Part shown: positions 22,617 to 33,850 of the stretch, in pieces | How positions within the stretch are numbered: the stretch's first letter is position 1 | Layout: each line of letters opens with the position of its first letter | Assembly: GCA_010093685.1 (NCBI GenBank) | Contig: MU006240.1 | Location: 426,444 to 490,443, forward strand | Length of the DNA stretch: 64,000 nt | DNA from: Ophiobolus disseminans | Taxonomy: Eukaryota > Ascomycota > Dothideomycetes > Pleosporales > Phaeosphaeriaceae | Direction: 5' to 3' | Program-made: the position numbers and the translations under genes | The notes under the pieces: model-generated | Databases searched by the model: none | What the model was told of the DNA's origin: nothing | Seen by the model: only the letters and a program-made list of their open reading frames with translations

Positions 22617-23111
22617 CGTGGGTAGAGTGAAACTGCAAAGGGTATCGAAGAATAGAAGATCATCGCGTCATGTCGGAGGGAAGGTTGGAGGAGCGCGACT
22701 GCCCTCAAGCCGTTGTGGTGAGTGAGCGCCGTTGAGGCCAGCTTTCAAGGTCGGGAGCAGTTGCGCCGCAGCGCTGGCCAATCAGAGCGTGACGTCACCG
22801 CGGTGCAACCAACGCTCTGGTGCAGCACATGAGCTGTCGAACTTCAGGCTTCCGTGTCACAGTATGCCTTGACTATCACCATCTGAATACATTGGGATTG
22901 AGCATCGTCCTTCTTTTATCAATACGGACGAACAACCCCGGGCCCCTCAAGCTGCAGTCGCGTTCCTGGCATTGCCGCATTTGTCATCCTGGAACCGCGG
23001 CATCCTTGCAAGCTCCAGAGCATCATCATGACTTGATGTCAACGCTTACCACCATGCCTCCCCCATTTCATACCCCATTATTCCTCTTCAGATCATTATT
23101 ACCGTACAAAC
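22617..23111. promoter_or_regulatory. divergent promoter, HRD3 and MFS gene, with CCAAT and TGACGTCA
   Basis: 495 bases between two divergent starts. CCAAT at 22778-22782 is followed seven bases later by the bZIP-type palindrome TGACGTCA at 22790-22797. CCAAT binds the HAP/CBC complex and TGACGTCA is a CREB/ATF-type site; which gene they serve is unknown. Confidence 0.55.
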
Positions 23112-24906
23112 ATGGCCATTCAGAATGGCAGAGCAGAGAGGGCGCCACTTTTGCACCGCTCGACATCTGTGAGGGCGGTATACTCGAACGATGATGAGAC
23201 GGAAGCCGGTATCTCGACGCTGAGAGGTTCCTTCATCATTTCGTCCATCGGACTTCTTATATTTCTGCAAGGTGTGTGTGATCTTCTGGTACTGTGAACG
23301 AAGGGCTCTGGTGGTCGACATAGCAATTATGTGTTGTCGGGTTGAGACGGCTAGCATCTACCTCGATGGACATAACCAACGTACTAACAACATAATAGCA
23401 ACTAACATATCGATACTCACAACAACCCAATCGTCCATAGCCGCAGACCTTGATGCCTTCGAAAAAGCAACATGGCTAACATCATCCTACCTCATCGCCA
23501 TGAGTTCCCTCGCACCTTTGATGGGGAAATTGACTCAAGTTTTCACGCCCCGTCTGTGTCTTTTCTTCTCAACACTCCTAATCTGCATCGGAACGGCGAT
23601 TACGGGACTTTCTACCTCTTTCGAGATGTTCATAGTCGGTCGCGCGTTTACCGGAGCGGGAGGCGGAGGCATCTTCATTGTCGCTAGCATCATCGTCATC
23701 CAGATGACTTCGCCAAAGCGCCGTGGATTGTACATTGGCCTTGTCAACTCTGGTATGACTGTCGGTGTGAGTCTAGGTGCTGTTATTGCCGGTGCATTGG
23801 AGCCAACAATCGGGTGGAAGCCGCTGTTCGGGGTACAGGCACCCATCAGTCTTCTTGCTGGTATCAGCCTGTTATGGTCCATCCCAGCGGCTCACTCGTC
23901 CAAGGAAAACGAGTACACTGACCTCTCCTTGGGCCAAAAGTTGGCTCGTATCGACTACTCTGGAGCCTTGTTACTGACGGCCACCATCATTCTCTTTCTC
24001 CTTGGGTTATCTGGTCCAAAGATCCTTCCAACACCGCTGATCCTGTCTGCAATCACTCTGCCAGTCTTTATCTTGAACGAAATATACGTTGCCTCGGGTC
24101 CGATCATCCCAGTGTCTGTTCTGCGGTCACGTGGCACTCTGCTTACCAGTCTCGCCACCCTGGGATTCATGATGGCGCGATGGAGCATCCTCTTCTACAC
24201 GCCCATGTATGCCCTTTCTGTCCGCGGCTGGGCTCCGGCGGTTGCTGGGTCCATTCTCATTCCCACCAATGCGGGCTTCGCTACCGGTGGCCTCCTTGCT
24301 GGTGTTTTTCACATCAAGCGGACGGGCAGCTTCTATATGCACAGTGTTGTCTCAATGGCGCTCTTCGCGCCGACGATGGCTGTCCTCGCATTCATCTCCA
24401 CACCGGATAGCCCTTGGACTGGCTATGTTATCATCGTCTTCTTCAATGGCTTCATCACCGGCGCTGCCATGAACTACGCCTTAGTCCACCTCCTGCACTT
24501 GACACACGACGACGTGCACCCTATTGTCATATCTCTACTCGCAACCTTCCGCGGGTTTGCCGGCAGCTTCGGGTCTGCAATCGGAGGAGGACTGTTCGGT
24601 CGTGTACTACAGAAATCACTAAAGAGTGGCTTCGCAGACGCGGGGCTGACGCATCGAGGTGAGCTTATACGAAAGCTGCTAGGCAGCCCAGCTCTCGTGA
24701 ACAAGCTAGAGGGCGTGGAAAAGACTATCGCAGTAGCATCGTACGAAGATGCGTTCAAGGCGCTATTCTTAAGTGCAGCAGCGTTGTCCGCCGCCATGGT
24801 CATACTGCAAGCATGCACTGGGTGGAAGGCGCCAGCGAAGGTAGATGAGCAGAGGCTGGACGAGGAAGAGGTCGAAGGCGAGGAAAGTCTCGTCGCAGGC
24901 GCATGA
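23112..24906 (+). CDS. MFS transporter, DHA2/VBA-like (14 TM)
   Basis: Two exons, 23112-23271 and 23399-24906, with a 127-nt intron ending in a perfect TACTAAC branch and TAG; 555 residues. Exon 1 gives a charged cytosolic leader with a possible dileucine signal (ERAPLLH) and the first membrane segment (SFIISSIGLLIFLQ). Exon 2 gives the rest, including ATWLTSSYLIAMSSLAPLMGKL, the DHA2 motif C-like stretch GLVNSGMTVGVSLGAVIAG and an SPKRRG loop between helices. Leader, length and TM pattern resemble the vacuolar basic amino acid transporters (Vba/Fnx type) and related multidrug antiporters of the 14-helix family. Vacuolar or plasma-membrane export of cationic compounds is likely; substrate unknown. 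Confidence 0.88.
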
Positions 24907-25641
24907 TGTCATGTGGAGGACCGGTACGTACGCCATTTGTATATAGCGAGCTGATCTTGGGTTAGATTGTAATTGTACATGCAGACTTGAGTTCTGAAAC
25001 AGACGTCGCGCTCGTAACCCTGAACGACATCCACGAGGTGTCGTCATCTAGGACATCGCAGCCTTCAACGCGTGCTTGGTGAATGGCGCATCATCGTGCT
25101 TGCGCTCACACACATGTTACTCCATATCCGTGTACGGCATGCTAGCATATATAGACCACAACGATGAGGCTACCTGTCGCTTTTTCCTGGTGTCTATGCT
25201 TCAAGCTTTCCGTGCAAAAGCCTTCGAGAATACACAGGCTATATCTTCGCGCATTAAGTCTTCAGGTACCACGAGAATTCATCGGCCTCGTTTTGGAGAC
25301 GACCTGTCACTCGGTATGTTGCTCCATTTGTGTAGCAGCAGGGACCCGTCCAGTCACGGGTAACGACATGCCCACCGCTTTTTTGCCCTTTCACCAGCTT
25401 CCTCGTCACTCCATGAGCCGGATGTTCTCCGGTATCTGCTGTGTCGTTTGTCGTCGCGTGTTTTGTTGACACTCCGTGCACGGCGTCGCGCCTTCCGCCT
25501 TTAGAGACCTCTCGCCTTCCTCTCGACCTCTTCTCCACCACCTCACCTCACCTGCGACAATAACACTGAAACCGGCGAGCGTGTTCGATAGCATTATACA
25601 GTGTACATTTGTACACCTGCAAAGGCATTGACAACCGAGAA
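24907..25641. other. intergenic, promoter of the zinc-knuckle gene
   Basis: No gene recognised. Pyrimidine-rich from about 25480, as in leaders of highly expressed fungal genes. Confidence 0.5.
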
Positions 25642-25864
25642 GTAAGTACACGTTACTCCAAACACGGGTCCTCGCGCTTTCCGTCTCGAGCTCTTGTGCA
25701 CGCAAAATTTGCGACAGGCGCACAAAGAACTCGAGTCGGCACGAGTGCACTCCGACTTCGACACCGGCCTCATCCTCACGGGCTGCACGCGAATGTGCAG
25801 TCTGTCGCGATTCACTTTCACCCTCACTCGTCTATCCTCACATCACTGACATTGGACCAAACAG
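25642..25864 (+). other. candidate 5' leader intron of the zinc-knuckle gene
   Basis: A consensus donor (GTAAGTAC) at 25642, a CACTGACAT branch near 25847 and an ACAG acceptor at 25861-25864, 33 bases before the ATG. A 223-nt intron here would be longer than the coding introns, which is usual for leader introns. Confidence 0.5.
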
Positions 25865-25897
25865 GTCTCTTAGCTCAAACCACCAACTTCCAACACC

Positions 25898-27098
25898 ATG
25901 GCTCGCGGTTCTATCGCTGTTTTGTCTGGTATGGCAGCCAACCCATACCCACGTCCCAAGGCGCACACTCCCATGTACACTACCTGCGAGCTGTGCGACC
26001 GCACCATGCCGACCAAGGATTGGAACGGCCACAAGAACTCCAAGAAGCATCGCGAGGCCGAGGCCAAAGAGAAGGCTGCCAACGAGCCTGCCAAGGAGAA
26101 CGAATTCGGCGGAGACTCTGCGGGCTTCACTGCAGACACCGGAGGAGCTGTTGGTGGCGATGCCTGGGGCGCTGACACCTTCGGTACCACTACCACCGCC
26201 GTCAACGATGCCTGGGGCTCAGGCGGCGACTTCAACACTGCCAGCTACGGCAATAACACCGGTGGTGGTGGAGGTGATGACCGTGCTTGCTACGGCTGTG
26301 GCCAGACTGGTCACCAGAAGCGCGACTGCCCTTCAGGTGGTGGTGGCGGCGCCGGCGGAGACCGAGCCTGCTATGGTTGCGGCCAGACCGGTCATCAGAA
26401 GCGTGATTGTCCCTCAGGTGGCGGCGGCGGAGGACAGGCCTGCTTCAACTGCGGCGAGGTCGGGTATGTTCACACCTGCCTGTATGACGATTGTCGCACT
26501 AACACTTCAACAGTCATCGCAAGATGGATTGCACTCAGCCACGTAAGCCCTATGGTGGAGGCGGTGGAGGTTCCAATCGTGCGTGCTTCAACTGCGGCAT
26601 GACTGGGTAAGTCTCTTCTTGCGTTGCTTGCTTTCCACTCAACACTAATTCGTCTTCAGTCACAACAAGTCCGACTGCACTGAGCCCATGAAGGCGGTTG
26701 GTGGCGGTGCTGGACGTACATGCCACAACTGCAAGCAGGAGGGCCACATGTCCAAGGAATGCCCCGAGCCCAAGGTCATGCGTTGCCGCAACTGCGAAGA
26801 AGAAGGTCATCTATCCCGCGAGTGCCCCAAACCCACCGACTGGACCAAGGTCAAGTGCAGGAACTGCGAGCAGTTCGGTCATGGAGCTGGACGCTGTCCC
26901 AACCCAACTGTTGAGCCTGCTGACGGCGGCTGGGGTGACGCTGGTGCTGATACCGGAGCTGCTGGCGGATGGGCTAGCGGTGGAGGCGACGGTGTCGTTC
27001 CAGCGGCCTCGACCGGCGACTGGGCTGATGAGACTACCGCTGCTGCCGACGCTGGTGGTGACTCTTGGGGTGGAGCAGCTGCTACTGGCGGCTCGTAA
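25898..27098 (+). CDS. CCHC zinc-knuckle protein (CNBP/Gis2-like) with an N-terminal C2H2 finger
   Basis: Three exons: 25898-26463, 26514-26606 and 26660-27098; introns of 50 and 53 nt; 365 residues. The N-terminus has a U1/matrin-type finger (CELC at 31-34, then H-x5-H). A Gly/Asp/Trp-rich linker follows, then seven CCHC knuckles with pattern CxxCxxxGHxxxxC: two identical (CYGCGQTGHQKRDC), then CFNCGEVGHRKMDC, CFNCGMTGHNKSDC, CHNCKQEGHMSKEC, CRNCEEEGHLSREC and CRNCEQFGHGAGRC. The C-terminus is Gly/Ala/Asp/Trp-rich. Such arrays bind single-stranded nucleic acid; CNBP/Gis2 relatives act in mRNA translation and stress granules. Both introns cut a knuckle at the same point, in the Gly codon before the zinc-binding His, which confirms the splicing. 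An in-frame ATG at 25931 is an alternative start. Confidence 0.9.
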
Positions 27099-27606
27099 GT
27101 CTCATGCAGAGCCCTGTGCGCTTGAGGTAGTTCTTCACCCTCACTCGAGCAAAGCACCTTTTCAGGGACAATGAGGGTTTGAGAGAGGCACAAAAGTCGA
27201 CGGATGGTTATGGAATAAGGACTAGCATCGCAGTCTTCGGGCGTGTGTTGCTTCACATACAGCAGGAGCACAGTCATGTACATCCAGGTACTCACGAGAT
27301 ACAAAAACAGGCATAGGTTGCCATTCGCCCTTACAGTTCTGATTGTCCTTTTCCCTCCATGAAATTGGTTTGATGCGGTACGCTGAGCTGAAAGATGGAT
27401 TGAGAAGCTAAACTAATATGGTATCTAATCATATACCTGACGCGACACATTCTTCCCTTCCGTACTCGCTGCTCTTTTTCTCTTCCCTCATCTTCTTCTC
27501 AAAGCACAATACCACGTACACCTCCAGCTCTCACCAAGCCCCCAATGTCCACTCAAACCAAAATTTCGCGTAAAACTCCAGCCCTCACTAAACCCTTAAA
27601 ATTCAC
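27099..27606. other. convergent intergenic region
   Basis: 508 bases between two gene 3' ends; presumably both terminators. Nothing else recognised. Confidence 0.5.
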
Positions 27607-28823
27607 TCAAACCTCCGCAGTTCCATCCCACTCCCACCACCCCTCGCCTCTCTTCTTCAATCCGCCTCCAATCCACCCAAAGTACACGACGCTCCTGCCA
27701 TCGGCTCCGAGATCGTTTGGTCCGCCTTTTACGCCGCCGCCTTTGCGCCAGGCTTTGTTGTCGAGGGATTGTAGGATGCGGGTGAAAGTCTGGGGGTGTT
27801 AGTTTATGAGTTTTGAACGATTGTGAAGCAGTGCATAGAAACCAGCCAGGCTCGAGAACGGAACAACATTACTGCATCCTGGCTATATCCAATCCCCAGA
27901 ACGACGTCATGATAGAAAGATATGAATACATACCTTAAACTCCCCCTCCTGAAACGTGCCCTCCCACTCCACTGGTAACTGCACATCAAACCCATCAACA
28001 ACCACTTCTTCGCCCAGGGGTCGTTGGATCCAGTGCACACCCGCGTCTGAACCCAACGGACGCAAGTCTGTGCGTTCGATGCGTGACGTGCCGAATAGCG
28101 AGGGGAGCGTGAGTGCGAAAGCACTGGACGGGTGCGCGGCGGAGAAAAGGTTCGGGTAAGACGGGGAGGGGACATTAGTGTTCGAGAAAGGAATCGGCAT
28201 AGGAAGACCTGTATCAGTTTCAGAGCTAGGAAAAGGGCGCGTAAGTGGTGGAATAAGTGTATGTGTTTCCACAGCGGGGGCGGGGAGGATAACTGGCGTG
28301 TCCGTATCGTCTGTGGCGTTCACACTCGGCGTCGACTCATCGAAAACCGGGCCTGTTTCGATATCTGGGTCGGAGGAAATGATGACTGGACCTGGACCGA
28401 GGGGAATATCTGGTGGTGCGGCGATAAGGGGACGTGGAGAAGGTGTGTCGTCGGCTGTTAGTGTCATACTGGGTACGTCGATGCCCCATGGCTTGCCTAC
28501 GCCAATATCCTGCCTCTTCACCTTCTCCTCCCCACTTCCAAAAACTACCCCCAACCCCTCAGCCTCCGGATCTCCATACCCGGCATCACCCCCCACAGCA
28601 CCCATCCCATCGCCCCTCACAGTCACAAGCATCGTGATACCTGCCGCCTGGCACTTTAGCACCTCGACGCCGAGCGCAGTGCAGTTGCGTAGGCCGGGGG
28701 CTTGCTTTGCTTGGCGTCTGTTGGGCGCGGTGCAGCCCGGGAAGGAGAAGAGAGAGGGGTAGGGTGAGGGGCCGAAGAAGCGGTCGAGGAGGGGGAGGGA
28801 GAGGGTGCGGAGGGCGTTTAGAC
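27607..28823 (-). CDS. GH18 (class III chitinase)-like protein, 5' end unresolved
   Basis: Exons 28823-27934 and 27789-27607 on the minus strand, with a 144-nt intron (GTATGT, ACTAAC branch, CCAG). The upstream exon boundary at 28823 is a good acceptor (CACTAAC..CCACAG), so at least one further 5' exon exists. A frame-compatible candidate is 29020-28942 (donor GTGTAG), but it gives no signal peptide and no YWGQ-like start. Recognisable GH18 features are FFGPSPYPSLF, PGLRNCTALGVEVLKCQAAG (matching the CP-x-IG-DI-CQ-x-G-K stretch) and RPLGEEVVVDGFD. The catalytic motif DGxDxDxE reads DGFDVQLP, lacking both the third Asp and the Glu acid. A Pro/Ser/Thr-rich insert of about 100 residues interrupts the barrel. 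A non-catalytic chitin- or glycan-binding role, or decay, is more likely than chitinase activity. Confidence 0.55.
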
Positions 28824-29107
28824 CTGTGGAGTGGGTTAGTGGAGCAGTTTTTTAGAATGCGAGGGAGGATGTGGTATGGAGATGGGGGAAGGAAGTGTGA
28901 GGCGAGATGGGATAGAAGGGGAAGAGAAAGGAACACTACACGCAAAACAATCTCATGGTCTATACAAGAAAAACAGTGACGTTGCATTGCATTACGCATT
29001 ACACTAAACTCCATACCCATATATACGTCCCTAGCTTTTTCAGACCATTAGATGTGCTCACTTGCTTGTAGTATCCCCTTCTCCCCTCCTCCCCACTCCC
29101 TCACACC

Positions 29108-30728
29108 TCAATGCATCCTTCGATAATACCCCGTAGGCACCCCACCCGTCCCATTCCACTTACCCGGAAACTCCACCGCGGCATCACTCGGCGTCGGGAC
29201 CGCCGGCAACGACAGCACAGCCGTGACTTCCACGGTCGCGATGTCGGTGACCGTGGTATTCGCGTACGGCGGCGGCGGGTAGGATGGAAGCGGCGCGACT
29301 GTTTTAGTCGAGATTGGGGCCGGGGCCACGGTCGCTGTTTCGCCGAGTGTGGTTGTGGTGTTAAAGAACGGGGTCTCGGACGGTTGGGGGAGAGAGTACG
29401 CGCGTTTGTCGGTAGATACGGTTGAGAATGTGGTGTTTGGAATGGAGCGACGGGGATTGTGACGCTGACTTCGATGATGGAGCCGGGTGAGCCGGTTACC
29501 GTGAGGGTGAATGGTGTTACGAAGATGGGGTCTGAGTCGACGGAGGGCGTCACAATCGTGGTGGTGGTGTTGGACCAGATTGGGGGTTGAGAGTACGAGG
29601 GAATTGGCGCGCCGGTGCCGGTTCCAGGGAGGATAGTGGGGGCGACGTAACTCGAGTTCGACCAGTAAGGGCTTGCGGAGACAGGAATGACCGAGCCTGT
29701 TCCAGCGGAGATGGGGGCGCCGGTTCCAGTTCCTGGGATTGGGGTGGGGAAAATGGTCTCGGTGACGATCACGAAGCTGGTGGAGCTGACGGTGATTGAA
29801 CTTGTGTTCAACGCTGCCGTAGCGTTGCTGATGGCACTTGGTCGGATGGGGTTCGTGAGGATCAGCGTTAAGGGGATAGCTGAATTTGACGAGTTACCAC
29901 TCCATGGGAGCGAGAGGCCAGACGAAACTGCAGGAGGCGATGAGACTCCAGTGCTGAGCGGAATAGTGGTGCTGAACCAGCTTGAGATGCTGGCCGCGGT
30001 TGGTAGTGGGCCGGAGGACGACGAGTTCGCTGGATATGGCGGGACGACGACAATAAGCGATGAAGATGGCACTGAAGTCGTCTCCGGAGCGGTGGAGAAA
30101 ACGGGTGTCATGAACGTAGCGTTGATCGCGGTCGACAGATCTCCCACAGGCAGGATGCTCATTCCGCCTGAAGGAACGGGCGTCATGGATGGAAAATCAG
30201 AAACCACGATTTCGCTCAATATGTCGGTCGATATGGTGGGAGGTCCAGGTGGGAGAACGACATCGGAAGGTGTTGCTGTGGCCGCTGAACTCGTCACCTC
30301 AACGAATGCAGGTGTTGCTATGGACGCTGAACTCGTCACCTCAACGGGTGTAGGTGTTGCTTCGACCGCCGAACTGACAGACTCCACAGGCACAGGTGTA
30401 GCTGATACGTAGATTGTCGTCGTCGATGTCGTGTCCGCATCTTCGTCCTCTCTGGGTCCAAACAATCGGGCGATAAAGTCCTGGAGAATCTGATAGCCTG
30501 ACTTCAAATTCAGTTTGTCGCTGATCCATTCAAGAAATTGTCAGGGTCATCAGCGGCAGCAGTGGCGGTTTGGAGCACCTGGTCGGGGAGCGAAACGTCC
30601 TCGAGCTGTGCTAGAGGCGCACGCGCATCCAGTCCGAAATGAGGAAGTGCGAAAGCATTGGCGATACTACTCGCAAGTAGTACCGCAACTACTACGCGCA
30701 GTGCTACTCTAGAGCCGATAAGAGACAT
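29108..30728 (-). CDS. secreted Ser/Thr-rich cell-wall-type protein, probable frameshift
   Basis: ATG at 30728 opens a clear signal peptide (MSLIGSRVALRVVVAVLL then ASSIANA). An intron around 30578-30502 (weak GTGCTC donor, CTGAAT branch, GAAG acceptor) joins this to the long frame that ends at 29101. That frame is rich in Ser, Thr, Pro and Val, with imperfect repeats such as TPxxVEVTSSA and PGTGTGAPI, as in mannoprotein or adhesin-like secreted proteins with heavy O-glycosylation. Downstream of about 29455 it turns abruptly Arg-rich, while the next frame continues the Ser/Thr-rich composition to a stop at 29108-29110 (ending GGVPTGYYRRMH). One missing base in the run of four G/C at 29452-29455 would join them, so either a real frameshift or a homopolymer error. 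No GPI signal is seen. Confidence 0.65.
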
Positions 30729-31684
30729 GGCTGCTCCTCAAGAAGACGAGTGACAAGAGTGAAGCGAGTGAGCGAGCAACAAGGAAAGACATGAGAACGG
30801 AATGAGGTGACGTTGGTATATATGGTGGTGCAAGTAAGGGATGGCCGCAGAGGCAATCATCGCGACTTTGGCAAGGGAGGAATGAAGAACCAGAATAAGT
30901 CTGGGCGGTATCCGAGGAGACGGGCAATAATTTTGCATGAAAGTGTTGAGCATTGAAAAGGGCGGTTCGTGAATGGGAGGGGTGGTTGTGTGACGTGCGA
31001 CGCGATTTTTTTGCATTCTCGCGGTCGCGATGGGGTATAGAGGCGGACATTCCACGTTGGAAACTCATGCGCACCACATGCCTTAAGATTGCGACGATCA
31101 CCGTGACAGATAAAAGACTCTGGGATCTGGACGTATTCGTTCAAGATGATCTCGTACGGACACGCGCAATACAAATGCGTCGAGATCTGATAGTATATGA
31201 GCAATCTGGGAGTGCATATAAGGGTTGTTGTTCACTTACGAATCTTCTACGCATATCAGGACGATCCGCCTAGCTGAGTTGGGACTGCCTTGCAGATGTT
31301 CTGGCCTGTCAGTCTCGTCATTGCTCACCTGTCGAGGGATCGAGCTACCGGATACAGACTGTCATTATTCATGCTTCGTAGGCGCTTGATGCAGCCTGAG
31401 TAACTATAACTTGCTGCTACTGACGATGATACTTCCCGATCCAACCTTGACAGTCATGCTTGAGATACGACACCGATTCCTCGTCGGTCGAGCGAGTCTG
31501 TCCGGGTCGAATCATCAACAGGAGCGACTGTTCTCGCATAACGACCCAGTGGTATCACGCGTTCTCCAACACCGACCAAAATTCCACCAGGTAACGCTCA
31601 TCTCCTCCAAGTACTCCATAAACCCACCAACCATGATCAATCATTGCGTATGATACTTTTGCGAACAGAATTGACAGTGCATGA
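30729..31684. other. intergenic upstream of the Ser/Thr-rich gene
   Basis: 956 bases with no supported gene. A TATATA stretch near 30816-30822 may be the TATA element of the minus-strand gene starting at 30728. Confidence 0.5.
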
Positions 31685-33379
31685 CTACCAATCCTTTTCC
31701 TTCAGCCGCCTGAACTCGGCGACCTCGAATTGCGTTGGCCTTCTGGATGCGTTGTTGCCGCTCCTGATTGGTCCTTGTCCAGGGCATCGTTCAAGCTTGA
31801 AGCGATGAATTTGTTTCTGCTTATCAACAAGCACGAAACTTTTGACCTGGTATAGTCCATCGTATCGAAGACCAACTTCTGGGCGATGTTCGTTTGACTT
31901 GTTCAGCATACTAGAGCGAATAACCCGTATCTCGTTGCCGACCTCGGCGGATTTGAGCATCGCAAGGGTAGCGTCAGTTGGCGTGAAGTCCTTTCCATCG
32001 GTTCCGCTGTATTCGATTAGGTCTCCCTCGTCTTTATCGTGGTATCCACCTCCAGATAGGACGATGCTGTACGTGCCGTGCTCTTTGTCACCAAAGATGC
32101 CTCCTTGTGGCGCTCCATGTGCACCGTCACGGACAGTACACATTTGGGTTGGCCACCACTGACCAAGAACTAGATCGCCTTCGCCAATGTGTTTGGCATT
32201 TGTAGGATACTTTGCTCTGTAAGTTGGGTCAAGACGATCGCCGTTCCGGTCTTTTCCTTTGACGGTCACGATGCCGCGCAGGATGTCTTGGGAGAATTTC
32301 TCATTGCACCATCTGGTGTACAAAAGGAGCGCATCAGCCTTGAGGTCGGACGGGAAATTGGCATCCTCTCTGAAAATTCGTGGCAGACCGTTCTCAGGAG
32401 TGAGTATTCGCGCCTTCTTTAATACAAATCGAGTGACTTCGATGGTAATTTCGGCTTTATGTACGTGATCGCGAAGTTCTTCGTGCAGCTGATTCAGTTT
32501 CATGCGCTTCGTCTCCGCTTCGCACCGTCCGATACAATTCTTGAGAGACTCTAGCGCGGTTTGAGCTGGTGTGCGCTTCTTGCCTAACTGCAACATGTGA
32601 AAGCTTGAGTCTTTGATATCCGTATACCATTTGGGAAGGACGTTTCGAACCGGATACCGATCGCTTGTATTGACGAATAGTGATGGTGACTGGTCGACTT
32701 CCATGGGCTCCGGCTTTCTCGATGTGCTCGTTGTGGCTCGGGTTGTGCCAGCAGCTGATGACTCTGCAATTGTATGAGAAGCGGGTGAGGCGCTTTTAGA
32801 TGCACTCTTCTTCGTCAGAGAAGCGGGCGAGGCGCTTTTAGATGCACTCTTCTTTGTCAAAGCTTTGGTCTGCTGTGTCTTGACCTTCTCTTTCTTTGCT
32901 TTGCGCTCATCCTTCTTCTCGGTTTGATCTCCGCGTCGCTTGGCGGGAACCGGGTTTGGTGCTGATGTTTCGACTTGCTCTAGGAGATTCGTCTCGGTAG
33001 ATGCTGATTGAAAGACAAGCTCGCGCGACTTCACCACAACCTCCGGCTCCAACGACACTGTCCTACTTTCTTCTCGGTCGCTCACGTTTGGGTGCTCTGT
33101 CGGGCGCTCTTTCGGGCGCTCAGCGATCGTCGTAGTAGGTCTTGCGAGGCGTGCTGCCGCCATGAGCTTTCTCGCAGCCTCGATCGGATCAATACCCATC
33201 CTGGCCGCGTGCTCTTCAGCCTTCTTCCTTGCTTGTTCTGGGTCATCCTTGATTTCTTGCAGTTTCTTTGTCAGCGCATCAGGTGCAAGGCCTGTGCGTG
33301 CATGGCCCTCTTGTGTGCTCTTGAGCAACCATGTAGACGACTTTGAAAGCTCGACCTGCCGCTTTTCGGGTATCGCCAT
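31685..33379 (-). CDS. SRA-YDG domain protein
   Basis: Single exon, 564 residues from the first ATG (33379); the frame is open a further 38 codons upstream without an ATG. The N-terminal half is charged and disordered, with a basic Lys-rich stretch (about 165-195) and a perfect two-copy repeat of 14 residues (LTKKSASKSASPAS). The C-terminal part (about 385-545) is an SRA-YDG domain: GDLVLGQWWPTQMCTVRDGAHG, then GGIFGDKEHGTYSIVLSGGGYHD with EGDLIEYSGTDG, and GLRYDGLYQVKSF holding the YDG motif. SRA domains (UHRF1, SUVH, bacterial restriction enzymes) flip out and read methylated cytosine. Here there is no PHD, RING, SET or nuclease domain, so it is a reader or adaptor of unknown output. It lies 471 bases from a dead transposon. 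Confidence 0.88.
   Translation of the reverse strand: MAIPEKRQVELSKSSTWLLKSTQEGHARTGLAPDALTKKLQEIKDDPEQARKKAEEHAARMGIDPIEAARKLMAAARLARPTTTIAERPKERPTEHPNVSDREESRTVSLEPEVVVKSRELVFQSASTETNLLEQVETSAPNPVPAKRRGDQTEKKDERKAKKEKVKTQQTKALTKKSASKSASPASLTKKSASKSASPASHTIAESSAAGTTRATTSTSRKPEPMEVDQSPSLFVNTSDRYPVRNVLPKWYTDIKDSSFHMLQLGKKRTPAQTALESLKNCIGRCEAETKRMKLNQLHEELRDHVHKAEITIEVTRFVLKKARILTPENGLPRIFREDANFPSDLKADALLLYTRWCNEKFSQDILRGIVTVKGKDRNGDRLDPTYRAKYPTNAKHIGEGDLVLGQWWPTQMCTVRDGAHGAPQGGIFGDKEHGTYSIVLSGGGYHDKDEGDLIEYSGTDGKDFTPTDATLAMLKSAEVGNEIRVIRSSMLNKSNEHRPEVGLRYDGLYQVKSFVLVDKQKQIHRFKLERCPGQGPIRSGNNASRRPTQFEVAEFRRLKEKDW
32779..32862. repeat. 42-bp tandem duplication inside the SRA gene
   Basis: Two head-to-tail copies of 42 bases that differ at only a few positions encode the two LTKKSASKSASPAS units. 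In frame, so likely tolerated length variation. Confidence 0.85.
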
Positions 33380-33848
33380 AGTGTAGCTTGGCTGACGGCG
33401 TACCGACGTTGCCGTCACGTTTACCCTTGCGCGGTTGAGCTTGAGCTTGTGAGAGAGGTGTGTCGTTGTACGACTTCTGACGTGGCAGCGCAACCCGGAG
33501 ATGCAGGGACAGGTTATATAAGTACACCAATGAATTTAAGATTGCTGTTTGTAATCGGATGATGTTTCCGTTTGCTGATTCCGTCTCGATGTTGTTGTGT
33601 CGGTGCACTAGGTGGAGCTAAGCCTGTCGGAGAAAGGAATACAAACACCACAGCGTGTACACTAGTGCTCAGAGTGATGAGAGTTGTGTAAGGTGACTAA
33701 TGAGTGACGTGAAAGTGAGGGAGTTGCGGTGTTTATGTGATGCGCATCTTGACCGCGAAACATTGCTGTGAGGAAGGAACTCGTCTTAGCACGTTATAAA
33801 AGTGGGTCTGCGTACATCGTGATTGGTCGGTGGCCAAAAGTCGTGAGC

Positions 33849-33850
33849 TA
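33849..33850. repeat. left TA target-site duplication
   Basis: TA directly precedes the left inverted repeat, as for Tc1/mariner insertion; the matching TA is at 35308-35309. Confidence 0.85.

Noticed and set aside
26151..27174. Alternative frames across the zinc-knuckle exons
   Set aside because: They have no zinc-knuckle pattern and cross the introns; shadows of the real frame.
29587..30412. Plus-strand frames opposite the Ser/Thr-rich gene
   Set aside because: Mirror images of the repetitive Ser/Thr codons (Gly/Asp/Val-rich); shadow coding.
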